NCBI GenBank assembly: GCA_049966155.1
Contig: JBMFVE010000001.1
Location: 186,001-250,000, forward strand
Length of the DNA: 64,000 bases
DNA from: JBMFVE01 sp049966155
GTDB taxonomy: Bacteria; Bacteroidota; Ignavibacteria; Kryptoniales; JAKASW01
Direction: 5' to 3'
How positions within the stretch are numbered: position 1 is the first letter of the stretch; every line of letters begins with the position of its first letter. Below, one piece after another: positions 17,203-26,610 of this stretch. The translations under genes and the position numbers were made by a program. The notes below the pieces were generated by a model that was not told where the DNA came from, made no database searches, and was given only the letters and a program-made list of their open reading frames with translations.

Positions 17203-19428
17203 TTAATTGCTGTAAAAATCTGAAATGGCAATAATATAGGCACCGGCCCCAAATCCAACCATTGGAACAGCACCATCATAAGTCGACGTTTCCCTGTTAT
17301 AAAGTTCCGGAATTAATCCAAAATTTAATGATGCCTGGTCAGTTACCCATTTGATTAAAGCCAGTGCCTCGGTCTGATCTCCAAAATTTTTAAATGCACT
17401 TGCTGCCCTTAAATCAAGCAATATCCATTCGGCTGTCTCATACCAATCGCCATTATTAATCCGGGAAAAGCCATGTATTCCACCCGGAACTCCCAGAACA
17501 CTTCTGTAACTTTTCATGTGAGATTCAAATAGAGCCTTATCAGTTATTAGTCTTAATGCAAAGGCTTCAAACGTTCCGCCGTCAAAGTAGTCATACCTGC
17601 TTGGGTCTTTTGCTTCCGCGTTTCCTTTAATTAATTTACGGTTTACAATTAAATTCTTTTGGATGCCATTTAATAGTTCAACATATGCTTCCCTGTATTG
17701 CTTTGCATCTTTCAAATTTAACTTATTAGCAAGAGCATAGAAGTCTCGAATACCTGCTGCACATACGATGCTTGTATAGGCGAATTGTTTTCCCGGGAGA
17801 TGTCGTTCCCACGGACCGGACTCCTTTCGAATAAGGCCGTTCGAATAAATGGAATGAACAATTGGATTTAAAACCTTTCTGGATATTTTTTGATAATTAT
17901 CCAGAAAAAAGAGGGTGTCCTGACTTCGATTTACATAATCAGACAGAGCAATCAGGATTAATCCAAATCCGTCGAGTTCAATATTGGGTCCATCCTGATT
18001 AAAATCAGATTCCTCCTTGCCAATTCCAAAATATCGGCATACAGAGATTTGATAAGGAACACCAACTCCGTAATCTTTCCCGTCCGTATAAATGAAATGA
18101 TCATAGTGGTTGGATTCTGCGTTTAACATAAAAGAAAGAAACTGACGGGCTTCATAAAACAATCCTAACCTATTTAACGCAAGAATTGAATAAGTCCCAT
18201 CACGAACCCAGGATATATTCCACCCACCTGGTGGGAGAGAAGCTAAAATTTGCCCCCGAGCCAATGGGAAGACTTCACTTTCTGATACCTGTGCCATCTT
18301 AAGAACAGCAATGGACTGCTCTGCAACCTGTCGTTCTGGCAGGTTTAGTTCCTTCAGAATTTTACACTTAGCAAACACCTCTCTCATATAAGATATTTCG
18401 CGCGTAATTAAATCTCCTCCGTTCACAACCAAATTCCTTTTAACTTCCCGCACAATCTCAACCCCATTGTGAAGAGAGTCGGAGTATCCAAAGATGTAAT
18501 ATTTATCAGTCCTTTTGGTAGGATAGAGAAAAACAGTAGAGTCTGAAACAACCCGGGCAGTCCCTTCCTCGTATGAGAAGCTGACTTTCCCGACATCTTC
18601 TTTCCTCCCCGAGACGTACACGCAGAGAACAGGCTTATCAATTGTAAATGGGGCAAAATAGCTAATTTTTAAATGCGGATAATTTACAGTAATGACATGT
18701 GTGTTATGGTCGTAGTATGTCCTTATAGGATTTGAATCAATTGAAGGAGTTAATCGCAAAATGAAAGGTTTGACAGCACGAGAAGAATCGTAAGCCTGGA
18801 AGATATGTGGGAGGGCATATTCAATTTCCTTTCTTTGTTCATTGTACACAGCTGCAACGAGTCCATTAGATGTAACCAGCTGATGAAAGGACTTTTTTGG
18901 TCCGGGTGGCGGATTAAATAGGGCATGAAAATCACGGTCATTGAAAATTCCAATCGGCCCACGAACAAGTCCGCCAGGCCCCATCATATTGTACACTCTT
19001 ATTGCAAGCACGTTATCTTTTTTTAATAATTTTCTGGAAATCTTGTAAATTCTTAGCCTGTCATAAGCTGTTTGCGGATCTGGTGGAAACTTACCCATCC
19101 CACCAATTTTTACTCCATTTAAATAAGATTCGTCCGCGTCATCTATCATTCCAAGGACTAAATAAACACTGTCGTCCTGTAAGCTTTTGTTTATTCCAAA
19201 GTGTGTTCTGTACCATGCTACACCCAGGTAGTCCCAGGACGAAGGGACATCAACAACCTTCCACCCGCCGTCATCAAAGCTTGGTGTGGAATATGTTAAA
19301 CTATCGGTTGTGGAAAACAACCACCGCTCAGGAAGGAGAACGGTTTGTGCAAAGCTGAAATTGCTGACAAGAAATAAAGCTGGTAAAAAGAGTAAAGTCT
19401 TTACTGACAAAGCAATCCTCAACAACAT
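17203..19428 (-). CDS. Secreted GH15-like alpha/alpha-barrel enzyme with N-terminal jelly roll
   Basis: Probable exo-acting glycoside hydrolase related to the glucoamylase fold; the substrate is unknown. I start at the ATG at 19428 (741 aa), because the upstream extension overlaps the previous gene and lacks a leader, while this start gives a clean signal peptide (about 1-27, ending SNFSFAQ). A GH2-type N-terminal sugar-binding jelly roll follows (about 30-165; SFDDGGWKVVDVPSSWDYLG). The barrel (about 370-741) carries SWVRDGTYSILALNRLG, DGGTFEAFALRLI and GDWYETAEWILLDLRAA. No T9SS tag is present, so it is likely periplasmic. The gap to the previous gene is 22 bp, with only a weak ribosome site. 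An 82-bp gap with no gene separates it from GH94. Confidence 0.8.
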   Translation of the reverse strand: MLLRIALSVKTLLFLPALFLVSNFSFAQTVLLPERWLFSTTDSLTYSTPSFDDGGWKVVDVPSSWDYLGVAWYRTHFGINKSLQDDSVYLVLGMIDDADESYLNGVKIGGMGKFPPDPQTAYDRLRIYKISRKLLKKDNVLAIRVYNMMGPGGLVRGPIGIFNDRDFHALFNPPPGPKKSFHQLVTSNGLVAAVYNEQRKEIEYALPHIFQAYDSSRAVKPFILRLTPSIDSNPIRTYYDHNTHVITVNYPHLKISYFAPFTIDKPVLCVYVSGRKEDVGKVSFSYEEGTARVVSDSTVFLYPTKRTDKYYIFGYSDSLHNGVEIVREVKRNLVVNGGDLITREISYMREVFAKCKILKELNLPERQVAEQSIAVLKMAQVSESEVFPLARGQILASLPPGGWNISWVRDGTYSILALNRLGLFYEARQFLSFMLNAESNHYDHFIYTDGKDYGVGVPYQISVCRYFGIGKEESDFNQDGPNIELDGFGLILIALSDYVNRSQDTLFFLDNYQKISRKVLNPIVHSIYSNGLIRKESGPWERHLPGKQFAYTSIVCAAGIRDFYALANKLNLKDAKQYREAYVELLNGIQKNLIVNRKLIKGNAEAKDPSRYDYFDGGTFEAFALRLITDKALFESHMKSYRSVLGVPGGIHGFSRINNGDWYETAEWILLDLRAASAFKNFGDQTEALALIKWVTDQASLNFGLIPELYNRETSTYDGAVPMVGFGAGAYIIAISDFYSN

Positions 19429-19450
19429 ATCAAAAAAGGAAAATGTATCA

Positions 19451-20503
19451 TTAAAAAGCCAACCCAACTGTAAATCGCTGAGTCGAGCCCAATCTCCCCG
19501 CATCTGCCCATGCATAGTCAAAATGAAACATATATTTGTAAAGATCGTACTTAATTCCGGCTCCTAAAGTCAACCCCATTTCGGAATCCTGCTGAAAAAG
19601 ATTTTGATATCCCGCACGGAATGAAAATATATCCATGAATTTCCATTCCCCGCCAAAGCTTATGCTTTCTGTATTGTCACTCGGGTGATACGCATCCATG
19701 ACAATGTTAAATTGATTTGATGCACCGATATTAAGTGTGTATCCCAGGCCAACCCGGAATAACAATGGAAGCGGGTAGCTGTCGGTAAGTGCTTGACCTG
19801 GCAAAGTATTGTTCGAACCATTCATATCAGGATTTGGAGCATAACGAATTTGCAAATCTGTGCCCTCATATTTACCTCTCGTTCCAAAGTTTGAAATGCT
19901 TGCCCCTAACCGGAGTGTATTGGGAATAATGTCGTAGAGTGTCCCAAAATCAAGAGCAGCTGCACTTAACGTGCTATGCCAGATTGTTTCCTGCACATAC
20001 TTTACATGAAGGCCAACTGAAAATCTGTCGGTAATTCGCTGACCGTAGCCAAGCCCAAGGGCTAGATCAGTGACCGAATATTTTTCGCCAGTTCCCATAG
20101 GTTGATTCACTGTTCGCACATTTATCTCCCCTGAATTCAGGGAAGTCACACTTAAAAGAAGTGTATTTTCCTGACCAATCTTAACCGCTGCAGCCGCATA
20201 ATCAAACATAATACCGGCCAACCATGTGGAATGAGTGAATTCCACATCAGTACTCTGTAAAACGCCAAGGGATGCTGGATTAAAGTAAGCAGATATTGCC
20301 TCATTCATTCCTGTCACACCAGCATTACCCATAGCAGCTGTTCGCGCGCTTGGTTCAATTAACAGAAATTGCCCAACAGTTGTCCCTGTCTTTGTTTGAG
20401 CCAGTGATGATGATATATGACCGGCATATGTGAAAAGAAGGACAATGACAGATGTAATAATCCGGAAGTGACTTATTGCTCTCTTATTCTTTTTAAAGCT
20501 CAT
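19451..20503 (-). CDS. PorV/PorQ-family outer-membrane beta-barrel protein
   Basis: Outer-membrane protein of the family that includes the type IX secretion components PorV and PorQ. From the ATG at 20503 it is 350 aa. That start has GAGGTGAG about 6 nt upstream and gives a signal peptide ending SSSLAQ; an upstream ATG in the same frame would overlap the preceding gene and is rejected. The family hallmark GQFLLIEPSARTAAMGNAG is at the mature N-terminus, followed by NEAISAYFNPASLG and alternating beta strands up to a terminal aromatic residue (TVGLAF). The position after a TonB receptor and a large surface protein suggests a locus-specific shuttle or anchor for the secreted proteins rather than the core secretion gene. 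Confidence 0.85.
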   Translation of the reverse strand: MSFKKNKRAISHFRIITSVIVLLFTYAGHISSSLAQTKTGTTVGQFLLIEPSARTAAMGNAGVTGMNEAISAYFNPASLGVLQSTDVEFTHSTWLAGIMFDYAAAAVKIGQENTLLLSVTSLNSGEINVRTVNQPMGTGEKYSVTDLALGLGYGQRITDRFSVGLHVKYVQETIWHSTLSAAALDFGTLYDIIPNTLRLGASISNFGTRGKYEGTDLQIRYAPNPDMNGSNNTLPGQALTDSYPLPLLFRVGLGYTLNIGASNQFNIVMDAYHPSDNTESISFGGEWKFMDIFSFRAGYQNLFQQDSEMGLTLGAGIKYDLYKYMFHFDYAWADAGRLGSTQRFTVGLAF

Positions 20504-20513
20504 ACGACTCACC

Positions 20514-23500
20514 TCACTTAATGATTGCAAACTTGCCGGTATAAGTGCCCACCTGACCAGCATCAACCTGATAAATATAAAGACCGGGAGCTACGTCGAG
20601 GTTGTCCTTGGTTCTCAAATCCCAGGCAACCATACCAGAGTTTGAATCATCATGATAAAGTGTTCTCACCAGATCTCCCTTTACTGTATATATGCGTATT
20701 GTGCAGTTCCTGGGAAGATTTCTAAATTCCATTCTTCTCTCACCTCGCCCAAATACTGCGTAAAGGGCAGGCTCAAAGCTTGCCGAAGCAACGTAAGGAT
20801 TTGGAACGACATATGGTTCACTTGAAGCAAAAGCACTTTTAGCCTTCGATTGGTCTATATACTCTGCTTTTGTTCTAAAAGAGAAAGTATCAGCAGGAGT
20901 GAGGGGCATGTGCAAACCAATTTGGTAAACGTCACCCTGTCCCGGAGGGACAAAAGGTTTTCCGCCTGCCAATCCTGTAGTGTCGAACTGTATTTTCCAC
21001 GTCGGCTGGTACTTGTTTGTATATTTGTCGAATGTTGCAAGACGAATATAATCTAAAATGCCATCGAATTTCCCATTTTTGTTTTGATCATAAAAGTAAC
21101 ACTTTAAATGAACATCCCCGCTATCAGTATGAGCCACAGCTCTAAAATTCACAAACTCCGTCGGCATTCCAATAGCCGGTAGGGTAGTGTCAAGAGGAAC
21201 ATTACTGAAGGTAACGGTTACATTCCCCGGATAACCCTGACGGCGGTAATTCGAAGGGAGCAGACCGAGGTAAGTCGGGATAAGGTTTGTCAGGTTTGGA
21301 GTTGATTGTGCTATAAATCCAGTTGTTGTTGAGTCAATAGAAACAGTTGAAATAGATGAGACTACTGGAAGAATTCCGTCTGCAACTGGACCGGTACCCG
21401 AACCGCTGAAGTCAGTTCCCCCGATAATCACATTTTGATGTGTCGTACTGTCGCGTAAATCATAAAACTCAGCACGAACGCTGTCCGGACTGCTCGTTCG
21501 GAAGGATAACAAATATACGTGGTTCTCTGGAACGAGATCTGAATTGACAACCTGAACGTTTAATTTCCCAACCCCGTTGCCTGAAATGTGCATGGTGGAG
21601 TCAACAGCAGCTCCAACAAACCCAAGTACTTTTGCTTCCGGCCTTACCTCTACAACATTCTTGGGGAGAATTGTACCCCCAAGCGGAGTGCGGGAAACTG
21701 ATATGGCATTTTCTGATGGATAGTATCCAAGCGAATCCGAGCCATAATTATACGCTGTAACAGCATAAAAATAATCCTGTCCATTTGTGACAGTTGTGTC
21801 AACAAAGGTGTGTGTAAGTCCTGATTCATTACCAAGGTAATATGCTGTCCCGTCTACAGTCGTTTTTGAATATCCCTGAATTCCATCCTTCAGGTCAAAC
21901 TGAGCAATTGGTTTACCATTTCCAATAAAACCTGTACCTCTGGCGTTTGTAATTACACGGGGATCGAGGAACTCAGGATCGGTTGACCTATAAATTCTAT
22001 ACCCTTCGAAATCATTTCGGTTGGTTATTGGGTCTATTCCATATTCTGCCACATCATCCCATGACAATCTGACGTAGTGATTGCCGGCCTCAGCGTGTAA
22101 CGTAGGCATTGGGGGAGGCACAGCAAATTGATAATTGGCATTGTATATCAGCTGCACAATGTGCACTGTCTCTTCAAGCTGAGTTAGGTCGCTTCCAAAG
22201 GCAAGTGCCAGACTGAAGCGCTCATCATTCCCTGCCTTAAGTACGAAAGGCCCTGAGGCAAAAAGGAATGCAATATTATAATCCAGTACAACAGGTGAGT
22301 CCCAGCGGTCGGAATATATTGGGGATGTCCACATGGTGTACAATCTTTGAGGCCAGTTATTTTGGTCTGTAAAAAATACAATGTTGTCAGTTGGACCATT
22401 GGGATTATTTGCTCCAGCTGCTATCCTGTTCATTTTAAATCCTGTCAGACCAATCTGGTCGCTTTCATCTTTGTCTGTAATATCAAAATGCGGTTCACCT
22501 TCAGTAGGTATACCATCACCTTCACCAATATCATGGGTATTGGGAACTCCATCTGCCCCAACATCGTCATAGCGGTAATCCCAATTCATATTCTCATCTC
22601 CTGTCCACCAAACTCCAACGCGATATGCAGGCCTTTGCTCTATCTTGCCATAGTATTTTTCAAACTTGGCTATATTGTATTTTTCAGGGTGAGACTGTAT
22701 ATATGCCATAATATTTGACTGTCCAACGATCTTCTCACCAGGGCCGCTGTGCCGACTTTCATCAGTGATGCCATCATTATCATCATCTATCCCATTTGTT
22801 GAATTACCCGGGGTCTCCAGGTAAGCATACCCAAGGTATCCTGTACTTCCACAATTGCTCGTTAAGTCAACTCCATGGCCGTAAAGGTCCCATGTGTATG
22901 TCAGGTTTATCTTAATCGAATCACTGCCATACTTGAAATAGGGAGTATAGTAAGCATTATCATCATCCGACTCATAAACCCCATCGCACGAAAGCATCGA
23001 TCCCCCAACTCCAGAGTCACAGTAAATTCCAAAAATTATATTGTTGTTGTAATCAACAGTACCTTCATTATAAATATCATAATGCCAGAAAATTACGTTT
23101 TGAGACTGAACATTTGCCCATTGAAATCCACGAACTTCGACTCTTAAACCCAAACCCCGCCTTGTAGAATCGCGATAATCAGGATAATACTTCCATGCAT
23201 CATAGTAATCATCATCCATAACAAAATAGCTCTCTTCATCTGCTGATGGTCTTTTTCCGAAGTATCCATCCCACGACCCTGGCCAGCCCGGGTCGGTTGC
23301 ATCATTTGCCCTGTCCGGCCAGCTTGCCGGCCATGTGCGGGGATCATTGCTAACTGCAGGTGAACGCCCTCTGTTTATTGAAGGGTCTGCCTGGAAATAA
23401 CCAGGCCGCGGTTCAAATCTCATTACGCGAGGCGGAACATGAAAAGGACTTATGGCCTGTCGTTCACGATACCCTGTTTCCATTATGTAGGCAGGTATAC

Positions 23501-23828
23501 CGTTTGTCTGAACTATCCTGGCCAGCACAAATGGGGTGGTTCCATCCGTGTAATTCATTCCACTCCCCTTTGGCACCTCAACGGAATGGAATACGCTTAA
23601 GTCTACATTACGAGGATCGGGTGGATAATCTCCAACCATACCGAAATTGTAAAACATTGTACGGATATTATTGGCATCGTGAGTCCCCATTCTCTCCGCG
23701 TTAATCTGTCCCCGCATGTTCTGAGGAACTACAGGAAGCAATTGAGCACCAGCCAGCTTGCTGAGAAATAACAGAACGGCCAGAGCTAACATCTTAATCG
23801 ACAAGTTTGATAAAAATTGAGAAGTCAT
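20514..23828 (-). CDS. Large secreted surface protein with Fn3 and FlgD-like C-terminal domain
   Basis: I do not recognise a catalytic function. It is 1104 aa, with a signal peptide (about 1-28) and a strong start (AGGAG, 5 nt before the ATG). The N-terminal 570 residues are rich in Asp, Tyr and Trp and include a calcium-binding-like stretch NGIDDDNDGITDE (345-357) similar to thrombospondin type 3 repeats. A fibronectin-III-like domain lies at about 580-700. The C-terminus (VVPNPYVA onward, about the last 100 residues) is a FlgD-Ig/T9SS-like sorting domain ending in GKFAIIK. It is 10 bp from the PorV-like gene and 27 bp from the TonB receptor, so it may be the surface partner of that receptor, in place of a SusD. 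Confidence 0.75.
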   Translation of the reverse strand: MTSQFLSNLSIKMLALAVLLFLSKLAGAQLLPVVPQNMRGQINAERMGTHDANNIRTMFYNFGMVGDYPPDPRNVDLSVFHSVEVPKGSGMNYTDGTTPFVLARIVQTNGIPAYIMETGYRERQAISPFHVPPRVMRFEPRPGYFQADPSINRGRSPAVSNDPRTWPASWPDRANDATDPGWPGSWDGYFGKRPSADEESYFVMDDDYYDAWKYYPDYRDSTRRGLGLRVEVRGFQWANVQSQNVIFWHYDIYNEGTVDYNNNIIFGIYCDSGVGGSMLSCDGVYESDDDNAYYTPYFKYGSDSIKINLTYTWDLYGHGVDLTSNCGSTGYLGYAYLETPGNSTNGIDDDNDGITDESRHSGPGEKIVGQSNIMAYIQSHPEKYNIAKFEKYYGKIEQRPAYRVGVWWTGDENMNWDYRYDDVGADGVPNTHDIGEGDGIPTEGEPHFDITDKDESDQIGLTGFKMNRIAAGANNPNGPTDNIVFFTDQNNWPQRLYTMWTSPIYSDRWDSPVVLDYNIAFLFASGPFVLKAGNDERFSLALAFGSDLTQLEETVHIVQLIYNANYQFAVPPPMPTLHAEAGNHYVRLSWDDVAEYGIDPITNRNDFEGYRIYRSTDPEFLDPRVITNARGTGFIGNGKPIAQFDLKDGIQGYSKTTVDGTAYYLGNESGLTHTFVDTTVTNGQDYFYAVTAYNYGSDSLGYYPSENAISVSRTPLGGTILPKNVVEVRPEAKVLGFVGAAVDSTMHISGNGVGKLNVQVVNSDLVPENHVYLLSFRTSSPDSVRAEFYDLRDSTTHQNVIIGGTDFSGSGTGPVADGILPVVSSISTVSIDSTTTGFIAQSTPNLTNLIPTYLGLLPSNYRRQGYPGNVTVTFSNVPLDTTLPAIGMPTEFVNFRAVAHTDSGDVHLKCYFYDQNKNGKFDGILDYIRLATFDKYTNKYQPTWKIQFDTTGLAGGKPFVPPGQGDVYQIGLHMPLTPADTFSFRTKAEYIDQSKAKSAFASSEPYVVPNPYVASASFEPALYAVFGRGERRMEFRNLPRNCTIRIYTVKGDLVRTLYHDDSNSGMVAWDLRTKDNLDVAPGLYIYQVDAGQVGTYTGKFAIIK

Positions 23829-23855
23829 ATCAACTCCTGGTTAAAGCCGGCTTTG

Positions 23856-26522
23856 CTATGGATTGCGAAGCGACAATCCAATTTCAATGCGGCGAGGTGG
23901 ATAATACCTACTGGGATCAGCAAGTGCTATCATATCACCTGTGTGATTTAGAGAATAATCGACACTTCCAGTGCTTGGAAATACAAAACCGTTTGAAAAA
24001 TTTGTATTAAATAAATTGTAAATCCGTGCAAATAAGCTCAATCTCACACCTGCAAATGAAAAATACTTTTCAAACAACAGGTCTGCAATAAGCGAGCTGG
24101 GCTTTCGTCCAGAATTCGGCTCAAGCTGTCCTCCTAAAACTGTTAAGTTTTGAGGGGTATATGGAACGCCGCTCTGGAATCGAAAGATGCCTGTAAAGGA
24201 GTAGCTGGTTGGGTCAACTATAGAAAAAGTGGCATTCAAAGTGTGGCGTTGATCCCAGTTCAGTGGCTGCACAACCGGACGGGAATCATACCCGGCTTGA
24301 TCCCTGTTAAATGTTTCCATCGGATCACTTGAATTGCCCATGGCAATTTGATAAGTGTAATCTATTCTCGCCCGAACCATTCCTATGTTTCTTTCTATCA
24401 AAGAAAGGGTAAAACCACTTACATTCCCAAAATCGACATTTGTATACCGGGCATATAAAGCGTCGTTATAAGTTGAAATAAACTGAATACCAAGTAAGTC
24501 GCGAATATCCTTGTAGAAAAGACTCAAATCCACCCCCAAATAGTCCGTCAATTCTGCTTTGAATCCAAATTCATATTGAGTGGTAAATTCAGGTCTCAGG
24601 TCTGGGTTACCCATTATCCCCACTCCATAGTTGTACGAGCCTGCCTGCAGATCTTTCAATATGGCGTAATTTGCCGAAGAGTAGAGATTGGAAAGGCCTG
24701 GCATTTGATAAAAATGTCCATATGAAAAATAAACTGAGCCGTTGGCAATTACCGGGAAAGAAACTCCAAGCCTTGGCGCAATATCAAATTTTCTTGTTGT
24801 GCGAATGGGCACAGATAAAGGTGCCCCAGGTATAGAATTTGCCGGGTTTTGCAAATTGCCCGGGACAGTCGTCCTGGCATCAAATGATTCAAACCTGACT
24901 CCCGCATGAACCGTTATTTCTTTCCATTCAGCAATGTCTTCAATATAAGTTGCAAAAGAAATTGGATAATAGGTTTGTACCCCGGGGTAATTCGGATTGT
25001 CGATGAAGGCCTGAAGCTTCTGCACTCCGTTAACTGTTGCCTGAACAAGAGTGCCTGGAGGACCGAATGAAAGAGCTGAATATTGAAACTCCAAACCAGC
25101 CTTTATCAGGTGATTTCTTAAAATTTGATCTGTATATGACCCCTTAAAGGCAATGGCATTCGTCTCCTGCTCAAACCTTGAAAGATCTACACCCTGAACA
25201 TATACACCAAGGTTATAAGCCAGTGTCCCCATTGGCATGCCGGCCTGGAAGTATCTGGGGTCAAAAACATTTTCGTAAACATAATTTGTGTATTTAAAGT
25301 AATTTTGTCGTAAGCTTAATGTGTAAAATGCATTATTTGATAGTGTGTGTGTAACGTCAAAACCATGGGTAATCGAAAGGTTGTGTTGTGAAGGCTCGCC
25401 ATCTGGATTGAGCCAGAACATATAGTTGTACGTTTTGTACCTCTGGTCATTTAACAAAATTTGATAAGAGATTTGAAGAGAACTAATTGAATGGTTGGAT
25501 ATTTTTAACGCACCCGACCAATCGTATTCAGGAGCCATTGGCACGATCCTGTTATCTCCGGTTGGGTGAAAAATATTTCTTTCAAAATCAGAGCTGTCGG
25601 TAGGTACGAATCTCCTCTGACCAAATAAATAACCCTCATTTGTAAACCTCCGTGCGTTGAGCATGAACGTGGTCTTAGGAATGAAGGCTGGACCACTAAG
25701 AGTGATGGTATAGCTTTGTAATGCGGTTGGCATAAACTTGTTATTTATAGGGATCCGTTGATTGTCTGCTGGACTGAAATAATCACCTACATAGCTCTCG
25801 AAATTCCAATCAAAATGGTCATCCGAGCCACTCTTCAAGACAGCATTAACAACTCCGCTCATTGCCTGGCCATACTCAGCATCAAATGTACCGCTAACAA
25901 CCTGAACTTCCTGTAAAACCGACCGATCAAGCGGCATTGTCGATGAATTGTCGTAAGGATTGTTAACCGTTACCCCATCTATTTGATACTGAACCTCCCC
26001 AAGCCTTCCACCCCTAAAATGCCCTGCCACAACTCCGGCTTGCAAATTTACTATATCAGTAAGGGATTGAACCGGTAAAATTGAAATTTGACTTCTATCA
26101 AGGATGGAAACTGCACTTGTTTGCCTCGTGTCAACCACAGGCCTTTTGGCGACGACGACGATTTCTTTCGCTTGAATCGCCTGTTCACTCATAACGGCAT
26201 TTATAGTTGTAGTTTGGCCAGCCTCAACTGATACTCCCTTGACTACAAGAGGGGTATACCCTACAGCAGAAAACTTTAATTCGTAGGTCCCCGGTAGTAT
26301 ATTAATGATGCTGTAGTAACCGTCAATGTCTGTTGCCGCTCCTAATGAAGTCCCGACAATTTGAACAGATGCCCCTACAATGGGTTCTTTCTTCTCATCC
26401 AGAACTCTTCCAGATATTTTCCCTTTTGTATCAGCCAGCAATGCGGAACTAAATACAACAAGGAACGTCAGAGCAAACAATGCCCCCGATATAGCGCAGA
26501 CTACTCTTTCCTTTTTTTTCAT
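23856..26522 (-). CDS. TonB-dependent receptor with carboxypeptidase-like N-terminal domain
   Basis: Outer-membrane active transporter, likely for oligosaccharides in this locus. From the ATG at 26522 it is 888 aa; AAGGAAAG lies just upstream and the start gives a basic MKKKE leader with a signal peptide (about 1-30). An upstream in-frame ATG adds 12 residues and spoils the leader. Domains are a CarboxypepD-regulatory-like fold (about 35-110; GKISGRVLDEKKEPIVGASV), a plug (about 125-240; SLTDIVNLQAGV, YQIDGVTVNNPY) and a 22-strand-type barrel to the C-terminus. This is SusC-like architecture, but no SusD gene is present. A strong hairpin separates it from the upstream gene. Confidence 0.92.
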   Translation of the reverse strand: MKKKERVVCAISGALFALTFLVVFSSALLADTKGKISGRVLDEKKEPIVGASVQIVGTSLGAATDIDGYYSIINILPGTYELKFSAVGYTPLVVKGVSVEAGQTTTINAVMSEQAIQAKEIVVVAKRPVVDTRQTSAVSILDRSQISILPVQSLTDIVNLQAGVVAGHFRGGRLGEVQYQIDGVTVNNPYDNSSTMPLDRSVLQEVQVVSGTFDAEYGQAMSGVVNAVLKSGSDDHFDWNFESYVGDYFSPADNQRIPINNKFMPTALQSYTITLSGPAFIPKTTFMLNARRFTNEGYLFGQRRFVPTDSSDFERNIFHPTGDNRIVPMAPEYDWSGALKISNHSISSLQISYQILLNDQRYKTYNYMFWLNPDGEPSQHNLSITHGFDVTHTLSNNAFYTLSLRQNYFKYTNYVYENVFDPRYFQAGMPMGTLAYNLGVYVQGVDLSRFEQETNAIAFKGSYTDQILRNHLIKAGLEFQYSALSFGPPGTLVQATVNGVQKLQAFIDNPNYPGVQTYYPISFATYIEDIAEWKEITVHAGVRFESFDARTTVPGNLQNPANSIPGAPLSVPIRTTRKFDIAPRLGVSFPVIANGSVYFSYGHFYQMPGLSNLYSSANYAILKDLQAGSYNYGVGIMGNPDLRPEFTTQYEFGFKAELTDYLGVDLSLFYKDIRDLLGIQFISTYNDALYARYTNVDFGNVSGFTLSLIERNIGMVRARIDYTYQIAMGNSSDPMETFNRDQAGYDSRPVVQPLNWDQRHTLNATFSIVDPTSYSFTGIFRFQSGVPYTPQNLTVLGGQLEPNSGRKPSSLIADLLFEKYFSFAGVRLSLFARIYNLFNTNFSNGFVFPSTGSVDYSLNHTGDMIALADPSRYYPPRRIEIGLSLRNP

Positions 26523-26565
26523 CTTTCTTTCCTTCAACCTGAAACCATCAATACACATTTTATAA

Positions 26566-26594
26566 TGCTGAGGGGCACGAGCAGCCCCTCAGCA
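26566..26594 (-). terminator. Intergenic hairpin, possible attenuator or mRNA-end
   Basis: A perfect 11-bp inverted repeat (arms 26566-26576 and 26584-26594) with a 7-nt loop lies between the stop of the CBM9-like gene and the TonB receptor. On the transcribed strand it is G+C-rich (TGCTGAGGGGC arm) but is followed by TTATAAAAT rather than a run of T, so full termination is doubtful. It could limit read-through or protect the 3' end of the upstream mRNA, letting the first gene be made in excess. Confidence 0.6.
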
Positions 26595-26610
26595 CCAAAC
26601 GAGAAAGCTG

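Noticed and set aside
19429..19521. Longer start for the GH15-like enzyme
   Set aside because: It runs into the PorV-like gene and hides a clear signal peptide that begins at 19428.
20504..20566. Longer start for the PorV-like protein
   Set aside because: It overlaps the 1104-aa gene, whereas the ATG at 20503 has a strong GAGGTGAG site and yields a proper leader.
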